Part shown: one piece after another, positions 32,459-42,633 of the stretch
Layout of the letters: the number at the start of each line of letters is the position of its first letter
Numbering within the stretch: position 1 is the first letter of the stretch
Notes under the pieces: model-generated
What the model was told of the DNA's origin: nothing
The model's database searches: none
The model's input: the letters and a program-made list of their open reading frames with translations, nothing else
Assembly (NCBI GenBank): GCA_005502775.1
Contig: SCNI01000005.1
Coordinates: forward strand, 1-64,000
Direction of reading: 5' to 3'
From: Microbacteriaceae bacterium 3FA27C10
GTDB lineage: Bacteria; Actinomycetota; Actinomycetes; Actinomycetales; Microbacteriaceae
Length of the DNA: 64,000 nucleotides
Position numbers and translations under genes: made by a program

Positions 32459-34135
32459 TCAGGCCTCGATGACGACCGGGACGATCATCGGGCGGCGGCG
32501 GTACGAGGTGTTCACCCAGCGGCCGACCGTGCGACGCACGATCTGCTGGAGGGCATACGGCTCGCGCACGCCGTTCTGGGCCGCCTCCGTCAGTGCGGCG
32601 CTGATCTTGGGCTTGACCGCGTCGAAGACCTTCTCGTCTTCGGCGAAACCCTTGGCGTGGATCTCGGGACCCACCACGATGCGCCCGGTCTGCGCCTCGA
32701 CCACGATGATGATCGAAATGAAGCCCTCTTCGCCGAGGATGCGGCGGTCTTTGAGGTCGGCATCCGTGATCTCGCCCACCGTCGAGCCGTCGACGTAGAC
32801 GTAGCCGAGATCGTACTGGCCCACGACCTTGGCGACGCCGGCGCGCAGGTCGATCACCGTGCCGTCCTCGGCGATGATCGTGTTCTGCTCGGGCACGCCG
32901 CTCGCGATCGCGAGCTTCTGATTGGCCACGAGGTGGCGGTACTCGCCGTGCACCGGGAGCACGTTCTTCGGCTTCAGGATGTTGTAGCAGTAGAGCAGCT
33001 CGCCCGCGGCCGCGTGGCCGGAGACGTGCACCTTCGCGTTGGCCTTGTGCACCACGTTGGCTCCCAGCTTGGTGAGCCCGTTGATGATGCGGTACACCGC
33101 GTTCTCGTTGCCCGGGATGAGGCTGGAGGCCAGGATGACGGTGTCGCCCGGGCCCACCTCCACCTGGTGCTCGAGGTTGACCATCCGCGACAGCACCGCC
33201 ATCGGCTCGCCCTGCGAACCCGTGGACATGTAGACGATCTTGTTGTCGGGGATGTCCCCGGCCTTCTTGAAGTCGACCAGCACTCCCTCGGGCACGTGCA
33301 GGTAGCCGAGGTCGGCGGCGATGCCCATGTTGCGCACCATCGAGCGGCCGAGAAGCGCCACACGGCGCCCGTTGGCGTGTGCGGCGTCGAGCACCTGCTG
33401 AACGCGGTGCACGTGGCTCGAGAAGCTGGCCACCACCACGCGGCGCGGAGCCCGGGCGATGACCGACTCCAGCACGGGGCCGATCTCGCGCTCGGTGGGC
33501 GTGAAGCCCGGCACGTCGGCGTTGGTCGAGTCGACCAGGAACAGGTCGACGCCGGCCTCGCCCAGGCGGGCGAAGGCACGGAGGTCGGTGAGCCGGTTGT
33601 CCAGCGGCAGCTGGTCCATCTTGAAGTCGCCGGTGTGCAGCACCACGCCCGCGGGCGTCTTGATGGCCACGGCCAGTGCATCCGGGATCGAGTGGTTCAC
33701 GGCCACGAACTCGCACTCGAACGGGCCGAGGTTCTCGACCTGACCCTCGCGCACGTCGAAGGTGTAGGGCGTGATGCGGTGCTCCTTGAGCTTCGCCTCG
33801 ACGAGGGCGAGCGTGAGCGCCGAGCCGATCAGCGGGATGTCCTGCCGCAGCTTCAGGAGGTAGGGAACCGCCCCGATGTGGTCTTCGTGGCCGTGCGTCA
33901 GCACGATGCCCACCACGTCTTCGAGGCGGTCACGCACCACGCTGAAGTCGGGGAGGATGAGGTCGACCCCCGGCTGGTTCTCTTCGGGGAAGAGCACGCC
34001 GCAGTCGACCACGAGGAGCTTGCCCTCGTACTCGAACACGGTCATGTTGCGGCCGATCTCTCCGAGACCTCCGACCGGGGTGATGCGGAGCGTTCCCGCT
34101 TCGAGAATGGGTGGATCTGAAATCGGGCTTTGCAT
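32459..34135 (-). CDS. rnj: ribonuclease J
   Basis: RNase J has 5'-exo and endonuclease activity in RNA decay and rRNA processing. The 558-residue product is a metallo-beta-lactamase/beta-CASP enzyme with the zinc motif HGHEDH (81-86), LHTGDFKMDQ and a C-terminal oligomerisation domain (about 455-558). ATG 34135 has a GGAGGG ribosome site. It lies 70 bases downstream of dapA, as in many actinobacteria. Confidence 0.97.
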   Translation of the reverse strand: MQSPISDPPILEAGTLRITPVGGLGEIGRNMTVFEYEGKLLVVDCGVLFPEENQPGVDLILPDFSVVRDRLEDVVGIVLTHGHEDHIGAVPYLLKLRQDIPLIGSALTLALVEAKLKEHRITPYTFDVREGQVENLGPFECEFVAVNHSIPDALAVAIKTPAGVVLHTGDFKMDQLPLDNRLTDLRAFARLGEAGVDLFLVDSTNADVPGFTPTEREIGPVLESVIARAPRRVVVASFSSHVHRVQQVLDAAHANGRRVALLGRSMVRNMGIAADLGYLHVPEGVLVDFKKAGDIPDNKIVYMSTGSQGEPMAVLSRMVNLEHQVEVGPGDTVILASSLIPGNENAVYRIINGLTKLGANVVHKANAKVHVSGHAAAGELLYCYNILKPKNVLPVHGEYRHLVANQKLAIASGVPEQNTIIAEDGTVIDLRAGVAKVVGQYDLGYVYVDGSTVGEITDADLKDRRILGEEGFISIIIVVEAQTGRIVVGPEIHAKGFAEDEKVFDAVKPKISAALTEAAQNGVREPYALQQIVRRTVGRWVNTSYRRRPMIVPVVIEA

Positions 34136-34205
34136 GGGCCCTCCTCGCTGTTAGCTGATAGCTGCTGCGGATGCGCGGCGCATCCGGTCGTCGTGGTCCC
34201 GCCGG

Positions 34206-35186
34206 TCAGCGGGTGGTGCCCGCGACCTTCGGCAAGGCGCCACCGGCGGCGGCGTTGCGGTCGGGGCGGAAGTTCTTGGTGAAGGTGAGACCCGGGATGT
34301 CGCGGACGAGGTCGATCTCGTTCTCGATCATCTCGGCCTCCCACTCCTCGGGGCCCACGAGGGGCAGGCGCACGCGCGGGCTGCTGATGCGGCCGAGGCC
34401 GTGCAGGATGTACTTCGCGGCGACCGTGCCGGGAACGTGCGTCATGATGGCGCGCACGAGCGGCTCGAGCGAGCGGTGGGCCGCGGTGGCGGTGGCGAGA
34501 TCGCCGGCGTTCACGGCGTCGACGATCACGCGGTACGGCGCGGGGGCCACGTTGGCGGTGACGCCGATGAGGCCGGCCGCTCCGATGGCCATGTGCGGCA
34601 GCACGTTGGCGTCGTCGCCCGAGAAGTAGAGCAGGTCGGTCTGGTTGAGCACGCGGCTGACCTCGCTGAAGTCGCCCTTGGCGTCTTTCACGGCGAGGAT
34701 GTTCGGGTGCTTCGAGAGGCGCAGGATCGTCTCGTACTTGATCGGCACGCCGGTGCGGCCCGGGATGTCGTAGAGGATGACGGGCAGATCGGTGGCATCC
34801 GCGATCATGCGGAAGTGCGTGAGGATGCCCGCCTGCGTGGGCTTGTTGTAGTAGGGCGTGACGACGAGGTTGCCGTCGGCGCCCGCCTTCTCGCTCTGGC
34901 GGGCGAGCTGCATGGCATGGGCGGTCTCGTTGGAGCCGCCACCGGTGATGATCTTCGCACGGCCCGCGGCGACGTCCTTGCCCACCTGGACCAGACGGAT
35001 CTTCTCCGGGTCGGTGAGGGTCGACGTCTCACCGGTGGTGCCGGAGACGACGATGCCGTCGGCTCCGCCCGTGATCAGGTCGTCGATGAGCTTCTCCACC
35101 CCGGGCCAATCGACTTCGCCGTCGGCCGTGAAAGGGGTGACCATGGCGACCAGGACCTGGCCGAATGGGTTCGTAGCGTTAGACAC
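34206..35186 (-). CDS. dapA: 4-hydroxy-tetrahydrodipicolinate synthase
   Basis: It condenses pyruvate with aspartate semialdehyde, the first lysine-specific step. The 326-residue barrel carries the Thr pair in GTTGETSTL (49-57), YDIPGRTG (139-146) with the catalytic tyrosine and the Schiff-base lysine in LAVKDAKGD (Lys167). The GTG start at 35186 has no Shine-Dalgarno; TAGCCT lies six bases ahead. Confidence 0.97.
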   Translation of the reverse strand: MSNATNPFGQVLVAMVTPFTADGEVDWPGVEKLIDDLITGGADGIVVSGTTGETSTLTDPEKIRLVQVGKDVAAGRAKIITGGGSNETAHAMQLARQSEKAGADGNLVVTPYYNKPTQAGILTHFRMIADATDLPVILYDIPGRTGVPIKYETILRLSKHPNILAVKDAKGDFSEVSRVLNQTDLLYFSGDDANVLPHMAIGAAGLIGVTANVAPAPYRVIVDAVNAGDLATATAAHRSLEPLVRAIMTHVPGTVAAKYILHGLGRISSPRVRLPLVGPEEWEAEMIENEIDLVRDIPGLTFTKNFRPDRNAAAGGALPKVAGTTR

Positions 35187-35198
35187 GACTACAGGCTA
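35187..35198 (-). promoter_or_regulatory. predicted dapA promoter -10 element (leaderless)
   Basis: TAGCCT (complement of 35193-35198), six bases, then GTG. The -35 is weak. Confidence 0.45.
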
Positions 35199-35231
35199 TC
35201 GTCTCGCGCACGGTCTCCACCCAGCTGCCGG

Positions 35232-36146
35232 TCAGAAGCCGAGGCGGCCCAGCAGTTTCGGGTCGCGCTGCCAGTCCTTCGCCACCTTGACGCGGATGTT
35301 GAGGTACACCTGCTGGCCGAGCAGCGGCTCGATCTGCGCCCGGGCCCGGGCGCCGACCTCGCCGAGGCGAGCGCCCTTCGGGCCGATGATGATGCCCTTC
35401 TGGCTGTCGCGCTCCACGAAGAGGTTGGCGTAGATCTCGACGAGGTCTTTGTCGTCGCGCTCGCGCATGTCGTCGATGGTGACGGCGATGGAGTGGGGCA
35501 GCTCGTCGCGCACGCCCTCGAGCGCGGCCTCGCGGATCAGCTCCGAGATGCGGGACTCGAGGCCCTCGTCGGTGAACTGGTCGTCGGGGTAGAGCCGCTC
35601 CGAGACCGGCAGCATGCGAATGAGCTCGTGGATGAGCACGTCGAGCTGGATGCGGCTCGTGGCCGAGACCGGGATGACGGTCTCCCAGTCGCGCAGCTCG
35701 GACACCGCGAGCAGCTGCTCGCCGACCTGCTGCTTCGACGCCGAGTCGATCTTCGTGACGATGGCGATCTTCTTGGCGCCCGGGTACTGGTCGAGCTGGT
35801 CGTTGATGTAGCGGTCGCCCGGACCGAGCTTCTCGTCGGCCGGCAGGCAGAAGCCGATCACGTCGACGTCACCGAGAGTCGACTGCACGAGCGAGTTCAG
35901 CCGCTCGCCGAGCAGCGTGCGCGGGCGGTGCATGCCCGGCGTGTCGACCACGATGACCTGCCCTCCGGGCTCGTGCACGATTCCGCGGATGGTCTGCCGG
36001 GTGGTCTGCGGCTTGGAGCTCGTGATGGCCACCTTCTCGCCCACGAGGGCGTTGGTGAGCGTCGACTTGCCCACGTTGGGGCGCCCGACGAAGGTCACGA
36101 ACCCCGCGCGGAAGTCGTCGTCCGTTGCGCCTGCTGCGTCGCTCAT
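35232..36146 (-). CDS. era: GTPase Era
   Basis: Era binds 16S rRNA and helps 30S maturation. The 304-residue product has the G1 loop GRPNVGKST (21-29), DTPGMHRPR (G3), TKID (G4) and a C-terminal KH domain with GIIIGPKGARLGEVG (about 254-268). It overlaps the corC-like gene by four bases. Confidence 0.98.
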   Translation of the reverse strand: MSDAAGATDDDFRAGFVTFVGRPNVGKSTLTNALVGEKVAITSSKPQTTRQTIRGIVHEPGGQVIVVDTPGMHRPRTLLGERLNSLVQSTLGDVDVIGFCLPADEKLGPGDRYINDQLDQYPGAKKIAIVTKIDSASKQQVGEQLLAVSELRDWETVIPVSATSRIQLDVLIHELIRMLPVSERLYPDDQFTDEGLESRISELIREAALEGVRDELPHSIAVTIDDMRERDDKDLVEIYANLFVERDSQKGIIIGPKGARLGEVGARARAQIEPLLGQQVYLNIRVKVAKDWQRDPKLLGRLGF

Positions 36147-37450
36147 GCCGTCTCGCTCTCTGTCTGGGTGACCGATCCGGGGCCGGTGGCCGATTCGGGG
36201 TCGCGTGCCACGATAACGGTCGAGATGCGCTTGCGTCGTCCGTCGGCTCGGTCGGCGGTGAGCACGAGCCCCGACACCCGCGCCACGGAGCCCGCCTCAG
36301 GCAGGCGGCCGAGCGCCTTCGAGAGGAGGCCTCCCACGGAGTCGACGTCGTCGTCGTCGAGCTCGAGATCGAACAGCTCGCCCAGCTCGTCGACGGGCAG
36401 CCGGGCGTTCACCCGGTAGCGGCCGTCGCCGAGCTCCTCGACCTCGACCACGTCGCGGTCGTATTCGTCGGAGATGTCGCCGACGAGCTCCTCGATGAGG
36501 TCTTCGAGGGTCACGAGACCGGCGATGCCGCCGTACTCGTCGACCACCATCGCCAGGTGGTTCGACTCCAGCTGCATCTGGCGCAGGGTGTCGTCGACCT
36601 TCTTCGACTCCGGGATGAACAGGGCCGGCCGGCCGAGTTTGCTCACCTTCATGGTGTCGACCTTCTCGGGCCGTTCGTAGCTGAGGCGGGCCGCGTCGCG
36701 CAGGTAGAGCACGCCCGAGATCTCGTCGACGTCGTCGTCGACCACGATCGGGATGCGCGACACCCCTTTGCTGAGGAAGAGCCCGAGCCCGTGCCCGACG
36801 GTCGCGTCGTCTTCGATCGTCACCATGTCGGTGCGCGGGATCATGACCTCTCGCACCACGGTGTCGTTGAACTCGATGATCGAGTGGATGAGTTCGCGAT
36901 CGTCTTCTTCGAGCACCTCGAGCTCGGTGGCCTCGTCGACCATGCTGAGCAGCTGCTCCTCGGAGGAGAACGTGCCCGAGCGAGGGCGGCCCGGCGTGAC
37001 GCGGTTGCCGATGGCGACGAGCGCGTTGGCGATCGGGCCGAGCACCACACGGGTGAGGTGCACCGGCACGGCGCCGTAGCGCAGCACGAGCCGCGAGTGC
37101 ACGCGGCCGACACTGCGCGGGCTCGAACCCACGAGCACGAACGACACCGCGGTCATGATCAGGGCGGAGAGCACCAGGGCGAGCCAGAGCACGTCGATCG
37201 AGAAGGCGAGGGCGATGGTGACGAGCACCGCCGCCGTGGTCTCGAACACCACGCGCGCGAAGTTGACCGCGTTGATGTGGGCGCCCGGGTCGTCGGCGAT
37301 CGCCCGCAGCGAGCGCTTGGGGCGGTAGCGCTCGGCGAGCTCCAGCACGTCGGAGCGCGTGAGGGAGAGCACGGCCGAGTCGACCGCCGCGAAGAGTCCG
37401 CCGAACGCCACCAGCACGAAGGCGGCCAGGAGGAACAGGACGACGGTCAT
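36143..37450 (-). CDS. hemolysin/CorC family membrane protein with CBS domains
   Basis: The 435-residue product has a DUF21 (CNNM) membrane part with about four helices (1-150), a CBS pair (about 200-320, [17 protein letters not shown] and [10 protein letters not shown]), and a C-terminal transporter-associated domain (about 335-420). Such proteins are linked to magnesium or cobalt transport; the annotation as hemolysin is historical. ATG 37450 overlaps the ybeY stop as ATGA; upstream open frame is ybeY's shadow. This ybeY-corC-era order is conserved. Confidence 0.92.
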   Translation of the reverse strand: MTVVLFLLAAFVLVAFGGLFAAVDSAVLSLTRSDVLELAERYRPKRSLRAIADDPGAHINAVNFARVVFETTAAVLVTIALAFSIDVLWLALVLSALIMTAVSFVLVGSSPRSVGRVHSRLVLRYGAVPVHLTRVVLGPIANALVAIGNRVTPGRPRSGTFSSEEQLLSMVDEATELEVLEEDDRELIHSIIEFNDTVVREVMIPRTDMVTIEDDATVGHGLGLFLSKGVSRIPIVVDDDVDEISGVLYLRDAARLSYERPEKVDTMKVSKLGRPALFIPESKKVDDTLRQMQLESNHLAMVVDEYGGIAGLVTLEDLIEELVGDISDEYDRDVVEVEELGDGRYRVNARLPVDELGELFDLELDDDDVDSVGGLLSKALGRLPEAGSVARVSGLVLTADRADGRRKRISTVIVARDPESATGPGSVTQTESETA

Positions 37451-37914
37451 GGCCGGCGGCGGCGCTCGCTCATCGCGAAGCCGACGAGGATGTCGCGCTG
37501 GATGCCGAACATCTCCTTCTCCTCGTCCGGTTCGGCGTGGTCGAAGCCGAGCAGGTGCAGGATGCCGTGGGTGGTGAGCAGCAGCAGCTCCTCGAGCGTC
37601 GAGTGACCGGCGGTCTCCGCCTGCGACTCGGCGACCTGCGGGCAGAGCACCACGTCGCCGAGGAGTCCGGCCGGGGTGGGCTGCTCCTCGGTGCCCGGGC
37701 GCAGCTCGTCCATCGGGAAGCTCAGCACATCGGTGGGGCCCGGTTCGTCCATCCACTGCACGTGCAGCTGCTCCATCGCGGCCTCGTCGACCAGCACGAT
37801 GGCGAGTTCCGCGTCGGGGTGCACGTGCATCTGGTCGAGGGCGTAGCTCGCCAGCCGCAGCAGGGCCGTCTCGTCGACCGGGATGGACGACTCGTTGTTC
37901 ACTTCGATCGACAA
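37447..37914 (-). CDS. ybeY: endoribonuclease YbeY
   Basis: YbeY is a single-strand RNase that matures the 16S 3' end. The 155-residue product has the zinc triad His116, His120 and His126 ([11 protein letters not shown]). The start is probably TTG 37914, which has AGGAAG nine bases ahead and follows phoH by three bases. GTG 37902 is a shorter alternative. Confidence 0.96.
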   Translation of the reverse strand: MSIEVNNESSIPVDETALLRLASYALDQMHVHPDAELAIVLVDEAAMEQLHVQWMDEPGPTDVLSFPMDELRPGTEEQPTPAGLLGDVVLCPQVAESQAETAGHSTLEELLLLTTHGILHLLGFDHAEPDEEKEMFGIQRDILVGFAMSERRRRP

Positions 37915-37917
37915 GGG

Positions 37918-38973
37918 CTATCGCTTCCTGTTGTAACGGCGATCGCGATCGCTCGTGAATCCGGGGGTGTTGTTCTCGGCCATCTTCACCTGGTCGTACT
38001 TCGTGTACGCGTCGACGATCTGGCCCACGAGGGTGTGCCGCACCACGTCGGCGCTCGTGAGCGTGGCGAAGTGGATGTCGTCGATGCGCTCCAGGATGCG
38101 CGTGACCACCTGCAGACCGCTCGTGCCGGTGGGCAGGTCGACCTGCGTGATGTCGCCGGTGACCACCATCTTCGAGCCGAAGCCGAGGCGGGTGAGGAAC
38201 ATCTTCATCTGCTCGGGCGTGGTGTTCTGCGCCTCGTCGAGCACGATGAAGGAGTTGTTGAGCGTACGCCCGCGCATGTAGGCGAGCGGCGCCACCTCGA
38301 TGGTGCCGGCGGCGAGCAGCTTCGGCACGATCTCCGGGTCCATCATCTCGTTGAGCGCGTCGTAGAGCGGCCGCAGATAGGGGTCGATCTTGTCGGTGAG
38401 CGTGCCGGGAAGGTAGCCCAGCCGCTCGCCCGCCTCGACGGCCGGGCGCGTGAGGATGATGCGCTCGACCTCTTTGCGCTGCAGCGACTGCACGGCCTTC
38501 GCCATGGCGAGGTAGGTCTTGCCCGTTCCCGCCGGCCCGATGCCGAACACGATGGTGTTCTCGTCGATCGCGTCGACGTAGCTCTTCTGACCCAGCGTCT
38601 TCGGGCGCACGCTCTTGCCGCGCGCCGTGAGGATGGCCTGGCTGAGCAGCTCGGCCGGGCTCGTGGACCGGTCTTTCTCGAGGATGCGCGCCGAGGTCGA
38701 CACCTCGGCCGGGGTGAGGTCTTGCCCGTTGCGCACCATCAGCAGCAGCTCTTCGACGAGGCGGCGGGCGCCCTCGACCTGACCGGCGTCACCGGAGATC
38801 GTGATGTCGTTCCCGCGCACGTGCACCACGACGAGCGGATATTGATGCTCGATCGTGCTGAGCAGCCGGTCTTGCGGCCCGAGCAGCCGCACCATCTCGA
38901 TGCCGTCGATGTGCAGCCGCGCCTCGGCCACAGGTGCCGGGGTCGGAGTGGGTCGTGCGTCAGCCCTGTCCAA
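37918..38973 (-). CDS. phoH: PhoH-like ATPase
   Basis: The 351-residue product has a KH-like N-terminal domain (about 20-85) and a P-loop ATPase with GPAGTGKT (146-153), LTRPAVEAGERLG, and VLDEAQNTT (Walker B). It often pairs with YbeY in RNA processing. I chose TTG 38973: it has GGAAGG five bases ahead, and no ATG or GTG occurs before the conserved region. It overlaps the HIT gene by 14 bases. The ORF reaches further upstream but only as the HIT gene's shadow. Confidence 0.92.
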   Translation of the reverse strand: MDRADARPTPTPAPVAEARLHIDGIEMVRLLGPQDRLLSTIEHQYPLVVVHVRGNDITISGDAGQVEGARRLVEELLLMVRNGQDLTPAEVSTSARILEKDRSTSPAELLSQAILTARGKSVRPKTLGQKSYVDAIDENTIVFGIGPAGTGKTYLAMAKAVQSLQRKEVERIILTRPAVEAGERLGYLPGTLTDKIDPYLRPLYDALNEMMDPEIVPKLLAAGTIEVAPLAYMRGRTLNNSFIVLDEAQNTTPEQMKMFLTRLGFGSKMVVTGDITQVDLPTGTSGLQVVTRILERIDDIHFATLTSADVVRHTLVGQIVDAYTKYDQVKMAENNTPGFTSDRDRRYNRKR

Positions 38974-39322
38974 GGGATCCTTCCTCGAGGCCGCCCCCGA
39001 GCACGTGGGCGTGCACGTGGAAGACCGTCTGTCCGGCGCCTGCGCCGGTGTTGAAGATGAGTCTGAAGTCGCCGCCCGTGAGCTCGGTGGCGAGGGAATT
39101 CGCGACGGCCACGAGCTCGGCGAGGAGGCCGGGGTCGCCGGCGGCCAGTTCGACCACGTCGCGGTACTGCTCCGTCTTCGGAACGACGAGAACATGCACG
39201 GGCGCCTTGGGCGCGATGTCGGGGAACGCGATCACGCGCTCGGTCTCGGCGAGGATCGTCGCCGGGATCTCCCGGGAGACGATGCGGCTGAAGATCGACG
39301 GCGAGCCGGTTTCGGTGGACAT
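38960..39322 (-). CDS. HIT family nucleotide hydrolase
   Basis: The 120-residue product has the histidine triad HVHAHVLGG with His102, His104 and His106. These proteins (HinT type) hydrolyse adenosine phosphoramidates. ATG 39322 follows GGAGAC closely and has TACAAT six bases upstream. Confidence 0.95.
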   Translation of the reverse strand: MSTETGSPSIFSRIVSREIPATILAETERVIAFPDIAPKAPVHVLVVPKTEQYRDVVELAAGDPGLLAELVAVANSLATELTGGDFRLIFNTGAGAGQTVFHVHAHVLGGGLEEGSLGQG

Positions 39323-39334
39323 GTCTCCATTGTA
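39323..39334 (-). promoter_or_regulatory. predicted HIT promoter -10 element (leaderless)
   Basis: TACAAT (complement of 39329-39334), six bases, then ATG. The 142-base gap to rsmE supports a separate promoter. Confidence 0.5.
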
Positions 39335-39464
39335 GTTTTGACGCCCACTGGATCGGCGGCCTGTGGACAACTCGGCCGCCCCGGTTCGCTACGGGCGTTC
39401 TGTGGAGGAGAGGATGCTCCGGCTCAGCCCGGAGGCGGGCACGGCAGCGAGCGCAGCCGCGACC

Positions 39465-40208
39465 TCACCACCGTCCGAGCGCGACGTTCAGCACGGCGAG
39501 CGCCGCCGGCCCGGCGCTCGAGGTGCGCAGCACCTCGCCGCCCAGCCGCACGGCCGTCGCACCGGCCGCGCTCAGCTGCTCGAGCTCGCGCTCGGAGATG
39601 CCGCCCTCCGGCCCCACCACGAGCACCAGGGGCCGCTCGTCGGCTTCATCGAGCGCCAGCCCGGTGAGTCGCAGCTCGGCGCCCGGCTCGAGCACGAGCA
39701 TCCGGGTCTCCCCCGCGAGCCGCACGAGATCGCGCAGCTCGGCGAGGTCGCCCACGGGCGGCACGAACGGCCGGATCGACTGCTTCGCCGCCTCGCGCAC
39801 GATCGTGGTCCAGCGCTCGACGCCCTTGGCGATCTTCGGCCCGACCCAGCGCGACACCGATCGTTCGGCCTGCCAGGGGATGACCGCCGAGACGCCCAGC
39901 TCGGTGGCCGTCTGCACGGCCATCTCGTCGCGATCGCCCTTCGCGAGCGCCTGCACGAGCACCGTGCGCGGCGAGGGCTCCGGATGGACCGACGCCGACT
40001 CCACGGCCAGCTCCAGTTCGCGCGCCTCAGCCCGGGTGACCACGCCGCGCACCACGAGGCCGTTGCCGTCGCCGATCGCCGTGTGCTCCCCCACGCGCAT
40101 CCGGTTCACCGTGGTCGCGTGCCGCGCCTCGTCACCGGAGAGCACGACGACGTCGCCGACCTCGTGCGGCACCAGGGCGAGGTCGGCCCGCAGATAGAGG
40201 GAGCTCAT
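39465..40208 (-). CDS. rsmE: 16S rRNA m3U1498 methyltransferase
   Basis: RsmE methylates U1498 in the 30S decoding region. The 247-residue product has an N-terminal PUA-like domain (1-70) and a SPOUT knot with LVVGPEGGISERELE near 200 and RLGGEVLRTSSAGPAALAVL near the end. ATG 40208 lies 11 bases after dnaJ; this dnaJ-rsmE pairing is widespread. Confidence 0.96.
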   Translation of the reverse strand: MSSLYLRADLALVPHEVGDVVVLSGDEARHATTVNRMRVGEHTAIGDGNGLVVRGVVTRAEARELELAVESASVHPEPSPRTVLVQALAKGDRDEMAVQTATELGVSAVIPWQAERSVSRWVGPKIAKGVERWTTIVREAAKQSIRPFVPPVGDLAELRDLVRLAGETRMLVLEPGAELRLTGLALDEADERPLVLVVGPEGGISERELEQLSAAGATAVRLGGEVLRTSSAGPAALAVLNVALGRW

Positions 40209-40219
40209 GCCTGTGCCGC

Positions 40220-41326
40220 TCAGACGTTGAGGAAGCGGTCGCGCAGCTTCGCGAACAGCCCCTGCTGGAAGTGGCCGAGTGCCGGTGCCGGGTACTTGTG
40301 CGCCGCGGCGAGCTGCTTCATCAGCTCCTTCTGCTTGTGGTCGAGCTTCGTGGGCGTCACCACCTGGATGCCCACGCGCAGGTCGCCGCGCCCGTTGCCG
40401 CGCAGGTGTGAGACGCCGCGGCCCTTGACCGTGAGCACCTCGGCGCTCTGCGTGCCGGGCTTGATCTCGAGCTCGATGTCGCCGTCGAGGGCGGCGACGG
40501 TGGCCGTGGTGCCGAGCACCGCGTCCCACATCTGCACCTCGAGGGTGCACAGCAGGTCGTCGTCGTTGCGGGAGAACACCTCGTGGTGCTTGACCTTGAT
40601 CTCGAGGTAGACGTCGCCCTGCGGGCCACCGGCGGGGCCGACCTCGCCCTGGCCGGGCATCTGCAGGCGGAGGCCCGTGTCGACGCCGGCCGGGATGTCG
40701 ACCGGGATGGTGCGGCGGGCGCGCACACGGCCCTGGCCCTGGCACGTCGTGCAGGGATTCGGGATGACGGTGCCGTGGCCCCGGCACGTGCCGCAGGGCG
40801 CGCTCGTCACGACGTTGCCGAGCAGCGAGCGCACGGTGCGCTGGATCGATCCGGCGCCGTGGCAGATGTCGCAGGTGACCGGCGAGGTGCCGGGCAGGCA
40901 GCAGGAGCCGTTGCAGGTCTCGCAGAGCACGGCCGTGTCGACCTCGAGATCGCGGTGGGTGCCGAACACGACCTCGCTGAGGTCGACCTCGACACGCAGC
41001 AGGGCGTCCTGGCCACGCTCGGCGCGCGACCGGGGGCCGCGCTGTTGGCTCTGGCCGCCGAAGAAGTTCTCGAAGATGTCGCCGAAACCGCCGAAACCGC
41101 CTCCGGCACCGCCGAAGGTGGGCTGGGGGCCGCGGTCGTAGTCGCGGCGCTGACCCGGGTCGCTCAGCACGTCGTAGGCGTGTGTGACCTGCTTGAACTT
41201 CTCCTGCGCATCCGGGCTCGGATTCACGTCGGGGTGCAGCTCGCGGGCGAGCCGGCGGTAGGCCTTCTTGATCTCCTCGGGCGTCGCTTCACGCGAGACG
41301 CCGAGCACGTCGTAATGGTCAGCCAC
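40220..41326 (-). CDS. dnaJ: chaperone protein DnaJ
   Basis: A type I DnaJ of 368 residues: J-domain with HPD (31-33), Gly/Phe region (about 71-95), zinc domain and C-terminal substrate domains. The zinc domain has four CxxCxGxG-type repeats at 135-142, 152-159, 178-185 and 192-199. The first reads CETCNGSC, so its last glycine is cysteine. The GTG start at 41326 has AAGGAG. It follows hrcA, so it is probably HrcA-controlled. Confidence 0.97.
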   Translation of the reverse strand: MADHYDVLGVSREATPEEIKKAYRRLARELHPDVNPSPDAQEKFKQVTHAYDVLSDPGQRRDYDRGPQPTFGGAGGGFGGFGDIFENFFGGQSQQRGPRSRAERGQDALLRVEVDLSEVVFGTHRDLEVDTAVLCETCNGSCCLPGTSPVTCDICHGAGSIQRTVRSLLGNVVTSAPCGTCRGHGTVIPNPCTTCQGQGRVRARRTIPVDIPAGVDTGLRLQMPGQGEVGPAGGPQGDVYLEIKVKHHEVFSRNDDDLLCTLEVQMWDAVLGTTATVAALDGDIELEIKPGTQSAEVLTVKGRGVSHLRGNGRGDLRVGIQVVTPTKLDHKQKELMKQLAAAHKYPAPALGHFQQGLFAKLRDRFLNV

Positions 41327-41396
41327 TCGGGGCTTCTCCTTCGTTCGATGAGGTCGTTCGATGAGTTCTGGGGGACGGGTGCGGATGCGGGCCCGG

Positions 41397-42431
41397 TCAG
41401 CCGACGTTGCCGGCGTCACCGAGAGTGCGCGAGAGGTAGCGCGCGACGGCGCGGACCGCCGAGATGTTGCTCGAATAGTCCATGCGTGTGGGCCCGAGCA
41501 CGCCGAGGCGCGACACGGAACCGCCGATGCTGCTGTAGCCCGAGGCGAGGATCGAGGTCTCGCCGAGCCCGAAGGACTCGTTCTCGCGGCCGATCGACAC
41601 GGTGATGCCGCGTTGGTCGGCCTCCATCTCGCTGAACAGGCGCAGCAGCACCACCTGCTCCTCCACCGCCTCGAGCACGGGGAGGATGCTGCCGTGGAAG
41701 TCGTCTTCGGTGCGCACCAGGTTCGCCGCCCCGGCGATCAGCAGCTTCTCCTGCCGGTTGGCCGAGACCTGCTCGAGCAGGGTGGCGGCGACGACGGATG
41801 CGGTGGGCTGCTGGGCAGGCGCGAAGCGGGCCGGGACCCCCGTGAGGGCAGCGGCGGCCTCGAGGAGCCCCAGGCCGCCGACGGACTCGTTGAAACGGGT
41901 GCGCAGTTCGGCGATCAGCTCGTCGTCGATGTCGCCCGGCACCTCGACGATGCGCTGCTCGACGTGGCCGGAGTCGGTGATGATGACGGTCATCAGGCGG
42001 CGGGGCGCGAGCGCCACGAGCTCGATGTGCCGCACGCGCGCCTGCGAACGAGAGGGATACTGCACGAGAGCCACCTGGTGCGTGAGCTGCGAGAGCAGGC
42101 GCACGGTGCGCGCGAGCACGTCGTCGACGTCGACCGAGGAGTCGAGGAAGGTCTCGATGGCGTGCCGCTGCGCCTGGCTGAGCGGGCGCAGGTCGGAGAG
42201 ATGGTCGACGAAGAGGCGGTAGCCCTTGTCGGTGGGCACGCGGCCGGACGAGGTGTGCGGAGCAGTGATGAGCTCCTCTTCCTCGAGGAGGGCCATGTCG
42301 TTGCGGATCGTCGCGGCCGACACCCCGAAAGCGTGGCGCTCGGCGATGCTCTTGGAGCCGACGGGCTCGCGGGAGGCCACGTAGTCCTGCACGATCACGC
42401 GGAGCACTTCGAGACTGCGTTCGGAAACCAT
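41397..42431 (-). CDS. hrcA: heat-inducible transcription repressor HrcA
   Basis: HrcA binds CIRCE operators. The 344-residue product has an N-terminal winged helix (about 1-75, [33 protein letters not shown]) and a GAF-like dimer core. ATG 42431 has GAGGAT ahead. The CIRCE element lies 40 bases upstream, indicating autoregulation of hrcA-dnaJ. Confidence 0.97.
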   Translation of the reverse strand: MVSERSLEVLRVIVQDYVASREPVGSKSIAERHAFGVSAATIRNDMALLEEEELITAPHTSSGRVPTDKGYRLFVDHLSDLRPLSQAQRHAIETFLDSSVDVDDVLARTVRLLSQLTHQVALVQYPSRSQARVRHIELVALAPRRLMTVIITDSGHVEQRIVEVPGDIDDELIAELRTRFNESVGGLGLLEAAAALTGVPARFAPAQQPTASVVAATLLEQVSANRQEKLLIAGAANLVRTEDDFHGSILPVLEAVEEQVVLLRLFSEMEADQRGITVSIGRENESFGLGETSILASGYSSIGGSVSRLGVLGPTRMDYSSNISAVRAVARYLSRTLGDAGNVG

Positions 42432-42471
42432 CGGAACACCATCCTCTCGCGCCTGCCGCCGGCGGTGCGCG

Positions 42472-42498
42472 TTGGCACTCACGCTACCGGAGTGCCAA
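42472..42498. promoter_or_regulatory. CIRCE operator
   Basis: TTGGCACTC, nine bases, GAGTGCCAA: a perfect 9-9-9 inverted repeat. It differs from the classical TTAGCACTC/GAGTGCTAA at one base in each arm, with G/C replacing A/T. Confidence 0.95.
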
Positions 42499-42549
42499 TT
42501 ATATCCCCGATCGCCGAGCGGAACATCCGGTCATCCTGAGTGAAAATCA

Positions 42550-42578
42550 TTGCCGCCGAGCACGCCCGGCGCTATCTT
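42550..42578 (+). promoter_or_regulatory. promoter of the DUF4870 gene
   Basis: TTGCCG (42550-42555), 17 bases, TATCTT (42573-42578). Transcription would start near 42585, giving a leader of about 50 bases. Confidence 0.6.
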
Positions 42579-42633
42579 GTGTCTGTGCAACGACTGCACG
42601 AAGAAAATGCCCAACGTCTGAGAGGCGCGAGAC

